From contig JBNGIS010028629.1 in the NCBI GenBank assembly GCA_049999725.1, positions 1 through 24,077 of the forward strand: 24,077 nucleotides of DNA. Direction: 5' to 3'. Numbering within the stretch: the first letter of the stretch is position 1; every line of letters begins with the position of its first letter. Under the pieces are notes generated by a model. That model saw nothing but the letters and a program-made list of their open reading frames with translations. It ran no database searches and had not been told where the DNA came from. This document shows positions 1-8,700 of this stretch, in pieces. This DNA is from Haplomitrium mnioides. Taxonomy: Eukaryota > Marchantiophyta > Haplomitriopsida > Calobryales. The translations under genes and the position numbers were made by a program.

Positions 1-160
1 CTATTATGGTTGCTAAAATGGCCAAAAACAAACCCAAAAAACTCATGTACTTTTTGTTTTTAAAAATTAGCCTCGTTTTTTATGTTTTTTGATATGAAAA
101 ATCACAATTTTTCCCAAAAAAGAAAAAAGTTCTCGTTCTGAGTAGCTTGTTCATGGTTCA
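1..160. other. AT-rich non-coding DNA left of element A
   Basis: This stretch is rich in A and T runs and has no reading frame that I recognise. Integrase similarity of element A (read on the minus strand) fades at about 160-170, so this may be host DNA or another repeat abutting a truncation point. I see no LTR end (TG...CA) or target duplication here. Confidence 0.4.
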
Positions 161-162
161 AA

Positions 163-771
163 GTAGCGGCTGTTTTTTGGGTTGTAGGGAGTTGTCTTCC
201 TGTGTTTAATCATATATGTATCGATAGGGCGCTAAATTACCTCATTCAAAAAATGGGTCCCCTTGTCACTGATCAAATCTAAAGGAAAGCCGAATCGCGT
301 GATTATGTTCTCAAACAAGAAGTAAGCAACTTCCACTGCTCCATCTCTTCGAGTAGCTTTTGCTTCCACCCATTTGGTAGCATAATCTGTACACACTAAT
401 ATATATTTGTTTTTATAATATCTGGACACTTAAATAATAGGTCTTACAAAATCAATACCCCATTTCTCAAATAGAGCCAAAGGTAAAATATGTGTAAGTG
501 GCCAATGGCTACTTGTTGTTGGTTTCCCCACTCTTTGACATGGGTCACAACTCTGAATATAACTCTTCACATCCTTATACATTGTAGGCCACCAATAGTC
601 TGCCTCTTGAATCTTCTCCACAGTATTGCGCATGGCATAGTGCCCACCCCCTTCATCATCGTGCAACACAACTATCACCTTCTTAATTTCAATAGGGCCC
701 AAACAAGGTCTCAATATGTCATCAAGTCCTTTTTTATGTAACACTCCCTTATAAATCGTATACAGCGCCAC
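163..771 (-). pseudogene. Element A integrase (partial, broken)
   Basis: Integrase inserts the retrotransposon cDNA into the chromosome. The minus-strand reading from 771 shows an HHCC zinc-binding module (VLHDDEGGGHY, then SCDPCQ), the WGIDF segment with the first catalytic Asp near 449-466, DYATKWVEA, and ISDKGTHF with the second Asp near 250-270. A stop at 430-432 and another just below 232 interrupt one frame; after the second, HRKTTPYNPK is still readable near 165-195. Similarity then ends, before the catalytic Glu. The upstream RNase H part is in another frame, so there is also a frameshift near 771. It cannot encode an active enzyme. Confidence 0.85.
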
Positions 772-1353
772 CTTCTGGAAAAAAAACTGCCTCTTCTTTT
801 TTATTCAATCCAAAAGGCAAAATAGACCTCTCTAGATACAACCAAATTTCCTTATACCTAGGGTTCTCCTCCCCTTCCCTCTCAATTGGAAACAGATTCT
901 CATGTGGAAAATTATCATTTAGATCATCCATCTTGACTGGTCCTGGAATTCTGGATAGGAAACCTGCATTCTGATGTGACTTTCATGGTCTCACGTCCAC
1001 TTCAAAATCAAACTCTTGGAGTAGCAACATCCATCTTGCTATCCTTCCAGACAAATCAGGTTTATTCACTAAGTATTTCAGTGAATTGTGATCCATATAA
1101 AACACAAACGGATACCCTAATAGATAGTGACTGAAAATATCAGTCCCAACGCTTCTTGTTCTGTCACTGAATAATTTTTCTCTGCTACAGTCAACTTCGG
1201 ACTTGCATAATAAATAAGATGGTCTTTCTTATTTTCATCCTTTTGACTCAATACACTACCTATTGCAAAGGCAAATACATCAACATAAACATGGAACTTT
1301 TTATCCCAACTTGGAGGCTTCAAAACAGGGGCTGTAATAAGCTTTTCTTTCAA
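772..1353 (-). pseudogene. Element A RNase H and RNase H-integrase connector (broken)
   Basis: RNase H degrades the RNA strand of the RNA:DNA hybrid during reverse transcription. The minus-strand reading gives APVLKPPSWDKKFHVYVDV with the first acidic residue, then the conserved Glu in VTEQEALG (1149-1163), then after a frameshift near 1117-1130 YMDHNSLKYLVNKPDLSGRIARW (third acidic residue) at about 1030-1090. The connector continues to 772 as an acidic segment. The frameshift and a stop near 955 break it. It sits directly downstream of RT in the same polyprotein frame, as is normal in Ty3/gypsy elements. Confidence 0.8.
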
Positions 1354-1368
1354 CGTATCAAAAGATAT

Positions 1369-2190
1369 CTAGGCCTCCTCTCCCCATTGAAAAACAACAT
1401 TTTTCTGCAACAAATTGGTAAGTGGAGCAGCTATCCAGGAGTAGTTCTCAATGAACCTCCCATAGTAGCCCGTGGCTTCTAAGAATTCTCTCACTTCCGT
1501 GACTGTAGTAGGCCTCATAACCGCCTTTATGATCTTCACTTTATCCACATCTATAGCAATGCCATCTTTGGAGACTCTATGTCCCAACAATGACCCTTCA
1601 CTCATTGCAATAAAACTCTTTTCAGGGTGCAGTCCTAGCTATCCCCATCTGCATCTCTCAAAATTTTTTCTCAGATGACCAGGGTGATCCTTCTTTGATC
1701 CATATACACAAAAGTCATCTTGAAATATTTCTATAAAATCTCTCCAATATGGTTTAAAAATTTGTGTCATAGCCCTCTGAAAAGTGGCTGGGGCATTACA
1801 TAGCCCAAAAAGCATCACATTATAAGTATATGTTTTTCAGTCTATAGTAAAGGTAGTTTTAGGTCTATCTTCAGGATGGATACTCATCTGATTATAGCCA
1901 GAGAATCCATCTAAAAATGTATAACACTCAGCTCCTGCCACCTGGTCTAAGATAGTGTCATTAAATGGTAAAGTATAAAAATTCTTTTTAGTGGCCTGAT
2001 TTAATTTCCTGAAATCTTGGCACACTCTGATTTTTCTTCATGACTATCACTATTGGTGACACCAACTCACTGTAGGGTACTACATAAATAAAGTTTGCAG
2101 CCAACAATTTATCCAACTCTTCCTTCACTAGCAAAGAATATTTAGGATTCAGTCGATACTACCTTTGTCTAATAGGCACGACTCCCTCCT
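1369..2190 (-). pseudogene. Element A reverse transcriptase (broken)
   Basis: Reverse transcriptase copies element RNA into DNA. On the minus strand the start of the domain reads VPIRQR...YRLNPKYSLLVKEELDKL (about 2120-2182), followed by CQDFRKLNQATKK, FLDGFSGYNQMSIHPEDRPKTTF (1837-2025) and the active-site box FQDDF at 1711-1725, the family form of YxDD, keeping both Asp residues. The C-terminal part (1369-1605) shows LLGHRVSKDGI and the REFLEATGYYGRFIENYS segment. There is a frame change near 2030, a stop near 1836 and another near 1638. A methionine replaces the expected branched or aromatic lead-in only by ORF calling, so no start codon is claimed; this is an internal polyprotein domain. 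Confidence 0.85.
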
Positions 2191-2740
2191 CCAAATAGAT
2201 TTTGTGCTCACAGAGTTCAGCACGTACTCCCTTTAAGTCTTTATAGGACCAGGCAAACATGTCTTGAAACTATGTCAAGAGAGCTTTATATATTTTCCTC
2301 TCATCCTTATCCAATTCATTACATAAAAATAACATCTTTTAAAGATCCTTGGAACTCACTTGTATAGCACTATACTGCTGTTCTCTTACCACATTATGCA
2401 TCGTGATTTGCTCCATAATCAGCTCAAGCACTTTCTCACCTTCACCTACAAATAACACGAACATATCCAAGTCACCTCCATCTTCATCAGTGCATAAACT
2501 CCACTTAATAAATTCTTCATTAGTCCAACCAAGAAAAGTGGGATTACATATAGCCAGCTCCTCACAATACTCTTCAGCCAAGTGAGCAATTGGTGTATCG
2601 TCCTCTTGTAACCACAATTCTGGATTCTGATCAGCTTCTTCTTCTTACTCTAATATAGACCCATCATAAACTACAGACTGGTCTGAGGTATATTCCTCTA
2701 CTGTTTGAGTCTCTCCTTGATATGGAGGTTCTCCCCAAGA
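2191..2740 (-). pseudogene. Element A protease-RT linker region (broken)
   Basis: The minus-strand reading contains an acidic open segment (2339-2617) that has no enzyme motif I recognise, followed by a short segment of the form KIYKALLT.FQDMFAWSYKDLKGV just before RT. That segment (FKDVFAW-like) is the usual N-terminal edge of RT in gypsy elements. The position between the protease end and RT, and the lack of motifs, suggest a spacer of the polyprotein. Stops occur near 2336-2338 and 2647. It is in a different frame from the downstream RT. Confidence 0.6.
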
Positions 2741-3022
2741 TAGTTTTGCTTTGGGGTTGGTTCCAAACCGGATCTCTCTCCTTCCCCAATCTTCTACTAC
2801 TTTGGCTTGATACAGTCAAGGCTATCCCAATAACACAAGGTATGTTGATTTTGATTCAGGGTTTATGACTGTACCATAAACCTGGATCTTCGGATCCCCA
2901 CATCGGACCTTACGGACACAACGGATCCCCACATCAGACACTTCAACTTGGCAACCCACTTTGGATAATTCACTTCCGATCCATTTTTTGGATTCACCGG
3001 ACCTTGCTTGCATTGTTTTCAA
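2741..3022 (-). pseudogene. Element A protease C-terminal remnant
   Basis: The minus-strand reading ends with STYLVLLG, then after one stop a segment resembling the IGRPWLYGAKV...DWG motif that closes the retroviral-type aspartic protease in this branch (compare the same motif in element C at 15421-15480). The N-terminal half with the catalytic Asp is not recognisable: upstream of about 2920 the reading has no DSGA-like motif. Gag is not visible either, so an internal deletion probably removed gag and the front of the protease. The two near-identical GTCCGATGTGGGGATCCG-type stretches near 2890-2945 suggest a short local duplication. Confidence 0.5.
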
Positions 3023-4030
3023 ATAGTTCTTGTTCCTTTGAAAGTCAATCCCTCTTTATTCAAACCAGTCCGCATAGCAAAGTCTCGTCGCAACTAGAGC
3101 ATTCTTCTTCGCAGGACTGCATCACCACTCCATATAATTTCACACCGAGTTTCGCGCAGGGCTTTGACGCGGATCATCTCACAACATCCGATCTCTTCCT
3201 CGCTAAGATCTTTCTTCAATTAGTTCAATGCATGTCTTCCTCGCCAAGTGATTCTCCACATTTCATTTTTACTCATAGTATTTCGTACAAGGCTCTCGCG
3301 AAGGGCTTTATCTCGCAGCATCCTTGACAACAAGGAGATTCATCGCAGCAGAGGTCTTTACTTCCTTTGATTTAGTGTAGGGCTCCATCTCGCAGGGTCG
3401 CTTCTTCTTCATAAGAATTCTTCTCAGGCCTCTCAGTTGGCCAACCCGCAGCAGGTCTCTTCGGCTTGGATTCTTTGCAACAACATTCCTTCCTTGTAGA
3501 TTGATTATTCTTCGCATGGGCTTCTTCTTTCTCATAAGATCAATTCGAAGCACATTCCTCTATCACTGGTGATTCTTCTTTCCTCGCATCTACTTCAGCA
3601 CTCCTCATTTCTTTGTCGTAGGAGATCCTCTTCCTCGCAAAGGCGTTTCTCATAGGTGGCCTTCCTTCTCCGATGATTTTTTTTTTGCAGGAGGGACCTT
3701 CTACAGCTGGCCGATTCTTTACCTTAGTCATAGCCGATCGATTCCTTATGCTGACCAATTTCCCTTCGAATTCTCAAATTTCACAGCTCAATTTTCTACA
3801 AGAAATCTTCACATCGCAGGGCTGATTAACTCTTCATCACATTCTTTGGACTTCTTCAGCTTAGATTCTTTGCATTAGTCACAACCGATCAATTCCTTCA
3901 GCTGGCCAATTTTCCTTCATCTTGATTCTTCTACGGAGGATCTTCACTCGACACTTTTACTCAGAGATCTTCGTAGGGCGTTCTTTCTCAGGCTCCTCCA
4001 AATATCCCATAAGTCTTCTCACATAAACCT
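3023..4030 (-). other. Element A R/U5 or leader region with degenerate ~151-bp repeats
   Basis: No gag or other protein domain is visible. A block beginning GATTCTTT (plus strand) at 3713 recurs at 3864, a period of 151 bp, with the shared words AGTCA.A.CCGATC.ATTCCTT and CTGRCCAATTT.CCTTC; similarity continues weakly through the unit (TTCTAC......ATCTTCAC). The region lies downstream (element sense) of a TATA-like box at 4038-4046, so it is probably transcribed LTR or leader sequence. The short minus-strand open frames here (3308-3553, 3540-3758) are lysine and arginine rich but differ in frame and I do not support them as genes. Confidence 0.45.
3713..4014 (-). repeat. Two degenerate units of a 151-bp tandem repeat in element A
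   Basis: Unit starts at 3713 and 3864 share most of their first 58 bases and keep shorter matches later. Further diverged units may lie at 3469-3712, where GATTCTTTGCA and GATTCTTC words recur, but I cannot fix their borders by eye. Confidence 0.5.
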
Positions 4031-4037
4031 GCACATG

Positions 4038-4046
4038 TATATAAAC
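4038..4046 (-). promoter_or_regulatory. Candidate TATA box of the element A LTR
   Basis: On the minus strand the sequence is TTTATATAC. The collinear copy A' has TTTATAC at 23629-23635 at nearly the same distance (189 versus 195 bp) from the shared landmark TGTYGAGGGCC. Conservation of position in two diverged copies supports a promoter element; transcription itself is not shown. Confidence 0.5.
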
Positions 4047-4466
4047 ATTTCCCTCTCTCCTTCTTTTGAGAGGCATCCACCTAGGGGGTATAAGGCCACC
4101 GCTTATTCCTGCCCTTGGACAGACCTAGTTCACGGCACAAGGCAACTATCCCTCAACATAGTAAAGCTGGCTCCTAGGCAAGCTGTCCACCAACACTCTA
4201 GATAGAAGTAGCTAGGGGCTGGCTGGCCCTCAACAAGTAGATTAGTTTTATCATTTTTTTTCTTCTTAAAAATAAATTAGCTTCCTTGTAAATCAGCCTT
4301 CTCTCCTTGGCCAATTACATCAAAAATTTCCTCATATATACTTATATACATATTTGTACAATTTTTATACACAAAATTGAAACTTTACCATTTCCTTCTT
4401 ACTCCACCACTCCGAAAAAAACTCATTCAAGCTTTTCCCGACCTTCTGTCAACAACTGTGCTCTCA
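4047..4466 (-). repeat. Element A LTR U3-like region
   Basis: This aligns, in reverse complement, with 23201-23630. Landmarks are collinear: TGAGAGCA (4459-4466 versus 23201-23208), TTTTCGG (about 4413 versus 23251), AACTAATCTA then TGTTGAGGGCCAGCC (4235 leftwards versus 23434), GCGGTGGCCTTA...CCCCCTAGG and ATGCCTCTC. Spacing between the first and third landmarks is 231 and 233 bp. TGTTGAGGG would be a tempting LTR start, but homology clearly continues upstream of it, so the LTR start lies beyond. Confidence 0.65.
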
Positions 4467-5422
4467 TAGAGAGCGGAAAAAATCAGCAAAGGAGGCAATG
4501 GGAAGCTCTAAACCCTTCTAGAGCAATAGCGGGGAACACTAAGTCGCCGTTCAACTTAGTGAAGGGTGCTCCTCTTCCTCAATCATGAACAGTGAAGCCC
4601 ATATCTATCGAAATGCAAAATGCGAGCCAGAGACGGGCCGCACCCCTGCTCGCAAGAGAAATCAACCAATGCATCCATGAACCACACCAACATCCTGCAA
4701 AGGTCATCCTCTAAAGAATGAAAAGAGTTAAAGTGAAAACAAGGAACATACATGTGTAAGGGAAAAACCCTCAAAGAGCTAGCCACCTTAGAATATTGCG
4801 CGTCTGCTGCGCCTCCACAAACCCAATAAAAGCGAAGAGTGAGAATGAGGGGAAGAGGTGACGAACTTAGCGAGTTATAAGGGTTTAAAGAGAACCATGC
4901 TACATGGAGACCTAACCAAGAATAGGGAGGAAGTGGCAACACGACAAAGGGGTTGATTATCACACTATAAAGCCATGCAGTCAACAAGAGAGGATGGTAG
5001 AGGCAAAATTCAGGTGGGAGACAACTGATTGGAGGGCATTGTGCAATTGTGGCTAAGAGGGGGTTGGAATTCAATTCCCCTCCAAGGAACTCACAATCAA
5101 GAATGGACAATTTCTCTCAGGACCTCATTGGACTTGACAGAGGGGGTTAGCTAGAAGTCAAAGAACTTAAACAAAAACCAAATTGGTTGCGCTAGGGTCA
5201 CCTACCTACTAACACTTGAGTTTTGGCACAGGAGGCAAGGAGGTATAGGAAGAAGGAGAGCTCATTGCAAAGGGATTGTGATCACGAGTTTGAGAGGCAA
5301 AGAGAAGGAGCATGAGCCCAAGGGGTTGAGGTGAGCATTCAAGAGAAAGAGTAAGCTGCATTAGAGGAGGGGACCTAGACCGGTGAGATGGAAACAATGT
5401 GAGGAAGAGGCTTTCTTGGAGG
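4467..5422. other. Unassigned DNA between element A and element B
   Basis: I recognise no domain on either strand. It holds a minus-strand open frame of 175 codons (4583-5110), hydrophobic in its first half and without a known motif, and a plus-strand frame ending at 4588 with a protein-like tail but no recognised family. The interval could be outer U3 of element A, another worn repeat, or host DNA. It was continuous with 22826-23200 before element B inserted. Confidence 0.4.
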
Positions 5423-5427
5423 TGGAC
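5423..5427. repeat. Target-site duplication TGGAC, left copy (element B)
   Basis: TGGAC immediately precedes the LTR start TGTAACG at 5428 and is repeated exactly after the LTR end TTTTTACA at 22816-22820. Five base pairs is the standard duplication length for Ty3/gypsy integrases. Confidence 0.9.
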
Positions 5428-5522
5428 TGTAACGAGGTTCACTAAACTTGGTAGAACCTCTAGATTTAGTTATTGCTAAAGTTAGTTAGCAAAGAAGAAG
5501 TTTCTAAAAGAAGAAGCTTAGA

Positions 5523-5535
5523 GAAGCTTCTAGAA
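5523..5535 (+). promoter_or_regulatory. Heat-shock element GAAGCTTCTAGAA
   Basis: A perfect three-unit heat-shock element (GAAnnTTCnnGAA), about 190 bp upstream of the TATA box. Plant heat-shock factors bind this consensus. In the 3' LTR the first unit is mutated (AAA at 22453). Confidence 0.6.
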
Positions 5536-5558
5536 GAAAAGTGAAGAAGAAGCTTAGA

Positions 5559-5571
5559 GAAGCTTCTAGAA
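5559..5571 (+). promoter_or_regulatory. Heat-shock element GAAGCTTCTAGAA, second copy
   Basis: Identical in sequence to the element at 5523-5535 and kept intact in the 3' LTR at 22489-22501. Confidence 0.6.
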
Positions 5572-5608
5572 GGCTTGAGAAGACTAGAGATGCTTTTAGA
5601 TGAAGAAA

Positions 5609-5636
5609 GAAGGTTCTAGAAGAGAAGGTTCTAGAA
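5609..5636 (+). promoter_or_regulatory. Double heat-shock element, six units in 5-bp phase
   Basis: GAA 5609, TTC 5614, GAA 5619, GAA 5624, TTC 5629 and GAA 5634 all lie exactly 5 bp apart, giving two perfect three-unit elements side by side, about 90 bp upstream of the TATA box. In the 3' LTR (22539-22566) five of the six units remain; only the first is changed (CAA). Confidence 0.65.
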
Positions 5637-5725
5637 AGTGTCGGAAGCATAGAGAATTCTAGAAGGGGACCAAGGAAGGTTCCTTAGGATTGAAGTGACT
5701 TCTTAGTGAAGTCTTGTAAATAAAG

Positions 5726-5734
5726 TATAAATAG
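5726..5734 (+). promoter_or_regulatory. TATA box of element B 5' LTR (TATAAATAG)
   Basis: A canonical plant TATA box, present unchanged at 22656-22664 in the 3' LTR, followed by GAGGGCTTGGCCC in both. It sits downstream of the heat-shock elements, as expected for a U3 promoter. Confidence 0.75.
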
Positions 5735-5887
5735 AGAGGGCTTGGCCCTTCTCCCTCATTCGGGAGTTTGGAAAGTCTTGTAAGCAATTTCTTTCTCTTC
5801 TCTCTTTTTCTTTCCTTTCTTGTTGAGTTTATCTTCTTTGCATAAGCGTATATTGATGTGCTACTAGCTAGCGAAGAGTTTTTACAA

Positions 5888-5899
5888 TAGTATCAGAGC
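5888..5899 (+). other. Primer-binding site of element B (initiator Met tRNA type)
   Basis: TAGTATCAGAGC begins one base after the 5' LTR end. The standard site complementary to the 3' end of plant initiator-Met tRNA is TGGTATCAGAGC, so only the second base differs (a G to A change). Confidence 0.9.
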
Positions 5900-5946
5900 A
5901 AGGTTTTGCTTGCATCTTAGAAGATTTGTGATCAAGATCGACAAAG

Positions 5947-7275
5947 ATGGATAAAGGGATTTATATTGCACCTAGGTTTCCACCTGTCAATCCTTTTAGT
6001 GTCCAAATTCAGCATATAGATAAGCAGATGTTTTTGGCAACGATTAGTCCACTATTTTGGCTTTGAGTTTATGCGACAAGTAATGGAGTTCGACTTACCA
6101 TTTCTTTACTATGTTGTCACTTATGCCGAAGTTTGGAGTTGCAGAATCTTTGTTTTGTATTAGACTTCTCAAATTGTTGATTGATTAGAGTGTTACAAAC
6201 ATCATACAATAGGAAGTGTCGAGAATGAGGTTGGAGGATTAAGACATGCAGAGCATGAGCAACAACTCCAATGGATGACGTCAAGGTGCCAAGAAATGGA
6301 AGCCTCTTTGATAGCATGGCAAGAGGAGAATAGTTTGCTATTGAATGAAATTACGCAACTTTGAGCAAGACAACAATCACATACGGGGGTCAATCAAGAT
6401 ACATTGTTACAAAAGATGACAAAATCTTGCAAGGTAGAACTCTACCGTGGTAGTCAAGAGATGGGTGTACTTGAAGGTTGGATTTATCGGATAGAAGTGC
6501 ACATGCCTTATTTTCTATCAGCATCAAACACAGATCAAGGTCTCTTTGTTAGATCATTCTTTTTGGACACAGCCTCAACATGGCTACAAACTTGGGAGAA
6601 ACTTCAAAGAAGTGAAGGGAAACTACTCTCTTGGAGCACGTTAAAACAAGGATTGCTCCAACAATTTTAGGTCATGGATGATTTAACAATGGCTTGAATG
6701 AAATTATGGGAGTTGAGACAACAAAGAAATGTCCATCAATACATTGAGGACTTCCATAATCTACAAGTGAAAATTGTAGACATGAGTCCAGCTGAAGCCT
6801 TGGACAACTTCAAACGAGGATTAAAACAAAGGGTCCAACGGGAAGTCATCTTACGGGATCCTCGCGATGTGAATGAAGCTATATCGATAGCTCAAAAGAT
6901 TGAAAGGTCACTAATTTATGGGCATGATGAGCACTCGGAAAGCGCTATTCATCAACATGAACCAACACCAATGGAGTTGGGTCACCTTGGACGAAGGAAT
7001 GACTTCTTTCATAAGAATCTTCAATATGGTAAGAGTCTTAGATTCTAATCGGTTCTACAAGCATCATTGCTGCCAAAAACAAGTACAACAAGTGAAGCAC
7101 CGAGAGTAGAAACTCACCATTGTTTTAAGTGTAGGAGATTTGACCACATTTCTCCTAATTGTAGGGTTGGAAGAAACAATTGACCTATGCAACGACCTCT
7201 CAACAATATGAGTGGCGAAGACAACCAAAGTCTACAAAGTAATGAGGTTCAAAAAAACAAAAGCAACCAATAAGG
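5947..7275 (+). pseudogene. Element B Gag (broken)
   Basis: Gag packages element RNA into virus-like particles. A start ATG lies at 5947, 50 bases after the primer site. The first third (5947-6400) is full of stops and I can read only fragments. From 6404 a capsid-like region is legible: YRGSQEMGVLEGWI, then FFLDTASTWLQTWEKL (6404-6670), a stop near 6668, and QYIEDFHNLQVKI...GLKQRVQREV (6698-7048), the retrotransposon gag pattern. A CCHC zinc knuckle CFKCRRFDHISPNC lies at 7121-7162 with all four zinc ligands present. Stops at 6668, 6694, 7046 and 7180 and frame changes destroy it. Confidence 0.8.
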
Positions 7276-7760
7276 CAACCTCGTCATCTTATTGGTTTGG
7301 CACAATAGAGAAGAGGCAAGGCGTCCAAGTTGAAGAAGGAAAGTAATCACTTAGGAGGAAAAGCGTCAACTTATTGTGACAAATGAAAAGATAGAAGGAG
7401 TACAAGTAAGGGTACTTATTGACCTAAGAGCTACAGAGAATTTTTTGTCAAAAATTGTTGTCTTGAAGCTTGGTCTCTCCTTAGAGAAGAGCCAGAAAGA
7501 GAAAGTAGAACTACCGAATGGGCAAATAGAGATGATTGAGACTCTACCTTGAAGCATCGAGTTGCAGATGGGTAAATATGTGGAGAAATTAGAATGGAGA
7601 GTGATTCGCCTTGCATGCTATGATATTATTCTTGGAATGCCTTGGATGGAGAAACATAATCCTCAAGTTGATTGGCGAATTAAGACAATAACAACACCGC
7701 AATGGAAGATTTATGGAAATCGCATCCGATCAGGTGGGCATAGTCTACCACTCTTTGTAA
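7276..7760 (+). pseudogene. Element B aspartic protease (broken, active site altered)
   Basis: The protease cuts the polyprotein. The segment VRVLIDLRATENFLS at 7406-7450 sits where gypsy proteases have LIDTGATHSF; the catalytic Asp is at 7421-7423 but the next two residues are Leu-Arg in place of Thr-Gly (or Ser-Gly), so the active-site loop is damaged. A stop lies near 7551. The second half reads [21 protein letters not shown] (7613-7675), the family's ILGMDWL-type flap-end motif. It follows the zinc knuckle and precedes RT, as expected. Confidence 0.8.
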
Positions 7761-8700
7761 TAAGCACTAAAGCCATCAATCCAAAGGATCTCTTATTTTT
7801 GGGGTTAATTCGAGATGTGGAGAAGACTATGGTGAGCATAAACAAGGACCCCTCGGTTCCAAAGGAGTTTCATGGAATATTAGAGGAATTCAAGGATGTG
7901 TTTCCAAATGATCTACCCTCTAAACTTCCTCCTCAAAGGCGTATTGATCACAAGATTGAGGTAACTCCAGGAAGTATTCCTCCTTGCAAAGCACCATATC
8001 GATTGGCCTCAAATGAGCTTGAGGAATGCAAGGCACAAGTTGAAGAGTTGCTTTCCAAAGGATTCATTCAACCTAGTATTTGTCTATATGGTGCATCTAT
8101 TTTGTTTGTGAAGAAGGATGGGAGCATGCGAATGTGTATTGATTATAGAGCATTGAATCAACAAATAGTAAAAAATAAATATCCATTGCCACTAATGGAT
8201 GATTTATTTGATCAACTTCACGAAGCTAAATTCTTCACCAAACTAGATCTGCGTAGTGGCTTTTAGCAAATACGGGTGGCGGATGAAGATGTTCCTAAAA
8301 CATCCTTTCAAAGTCGCTATGGCCACTTTCAGTATCTTGTGATGCCATTCGGGTTGACCAATGCTACTGCCACATTCATGGGGTTAATAAATGATATCTT
8401 TCGCCCATTTCTTGACAAATTTGTTATTGTTTTCTTGATGATATTTTGATTTATAGCCAAAGTCTTGTTGAGCATCAAAAGCACTTGCAGCAAGTATTGC
8501 AGGTCCTGCGAGATAGTGAATTATATGCAAAACCTTCCAAGTGCAAATTTGGAAGATCTGAGGTAGATTATCTTGGTTATCGTGTTAGTGCTCAAGGGAT
8601 ACAAGTGATGCAAGATGAAGTTGACGTAGTTCAACGTTGGACAACTCCAGAGGATGTTACCCAATTACGTGGATTTTTGGGTTTGATAGGTTTTTATTGA
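7761..8700 (+). pseudogene. Element B reverse transcriptase (stop and frameshift)
   Basis: After the edge segment [17 protein letters not shown] (about 7890-7940) come [31 protein letters not shown] and [11 protein letters not shown]...[10 protein letters not shown], then an in-frame TAG at 8264-8266 where the family has Tyr/His-Gln. Translation-like sequence resumes with QIRV...[12 protein letters not shown]. The active-site box FLDD is split by a one-base deletion at about 8433: LDDILIYS reads on in another frame (8434-8460). The thumb (8446-8700) includes KCKFGRSEVDYLGY and LRGFLGLIGFY, ending at a TGA. Sequence otherwise stays close to a chromovirus RT. Confidence 0.9.

Larger units (their letters stand above)
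160..4466 (-). mobile_element. Element A: truncated Athila/TAT-like Ty3/gypsy retrotransposon, minus strand
   Basis: Read on the minus strand the order is LTR or leader region, protease end, RT, RNase H, integrase, which is the Ty3/gypsy order. The RT block with a DFRKLN...ATKK...LDGFSGYNQ series and a zinc-finger integrase without a chromodomain place it with the OTA (Athila/TAT-like) branch. It is related to element C in the same window but clearly a different family. The integrase is cut off at about 160 before the catalytic Glu, so the 3' end and 3' LTR are missing. No gag-like reading is visible between the LTR-like region and the protease remnant. The right edge given is the last point where I can align it with the copy at 23201-24077; the true LTR start may lie further right. 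Confidence 0.8.
5428..5886 (+). repeat. Element B 5' LTR (459 bp)
   Basis: Starts TGTAACGAGG and ends GTTTTTACA, with a target duplication outside and a primer site two bases inside. From 5509 on it aligns with 22439-22820 with about 20 substitutions plus one 4-bp length difference. The U3 is purine rich and full of AAGCTTCTAGAA-type words that form heat-shock elements. A TATA box (5726-5734) separates U3 from a pyrimidine-rich R/U5. Confidence 0.92.

Noticed and set aside
4235-4235. TGTTGAGGG as the LTR start of element A
   Set aside because: The matching copy at 23434 shares sequence upstream as well (AACTAATCTA, TTTTCGG, TGAGAGCA with equal spacing), so this is not the element edge.
4307-4588. 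Plus-strand 93-codon frame with a protein-like tail
   Set aside because: It begins in AT-rich DNA, overlaps the element A U3-like region on the other strand, and matches no family I recognise.
5209-5442. Minus-strand 77-codon frame
   Set aside because: It crosses the left border of the element B LTR, which post-dates the flanking DNA, so it cannot be an ancestral gene.
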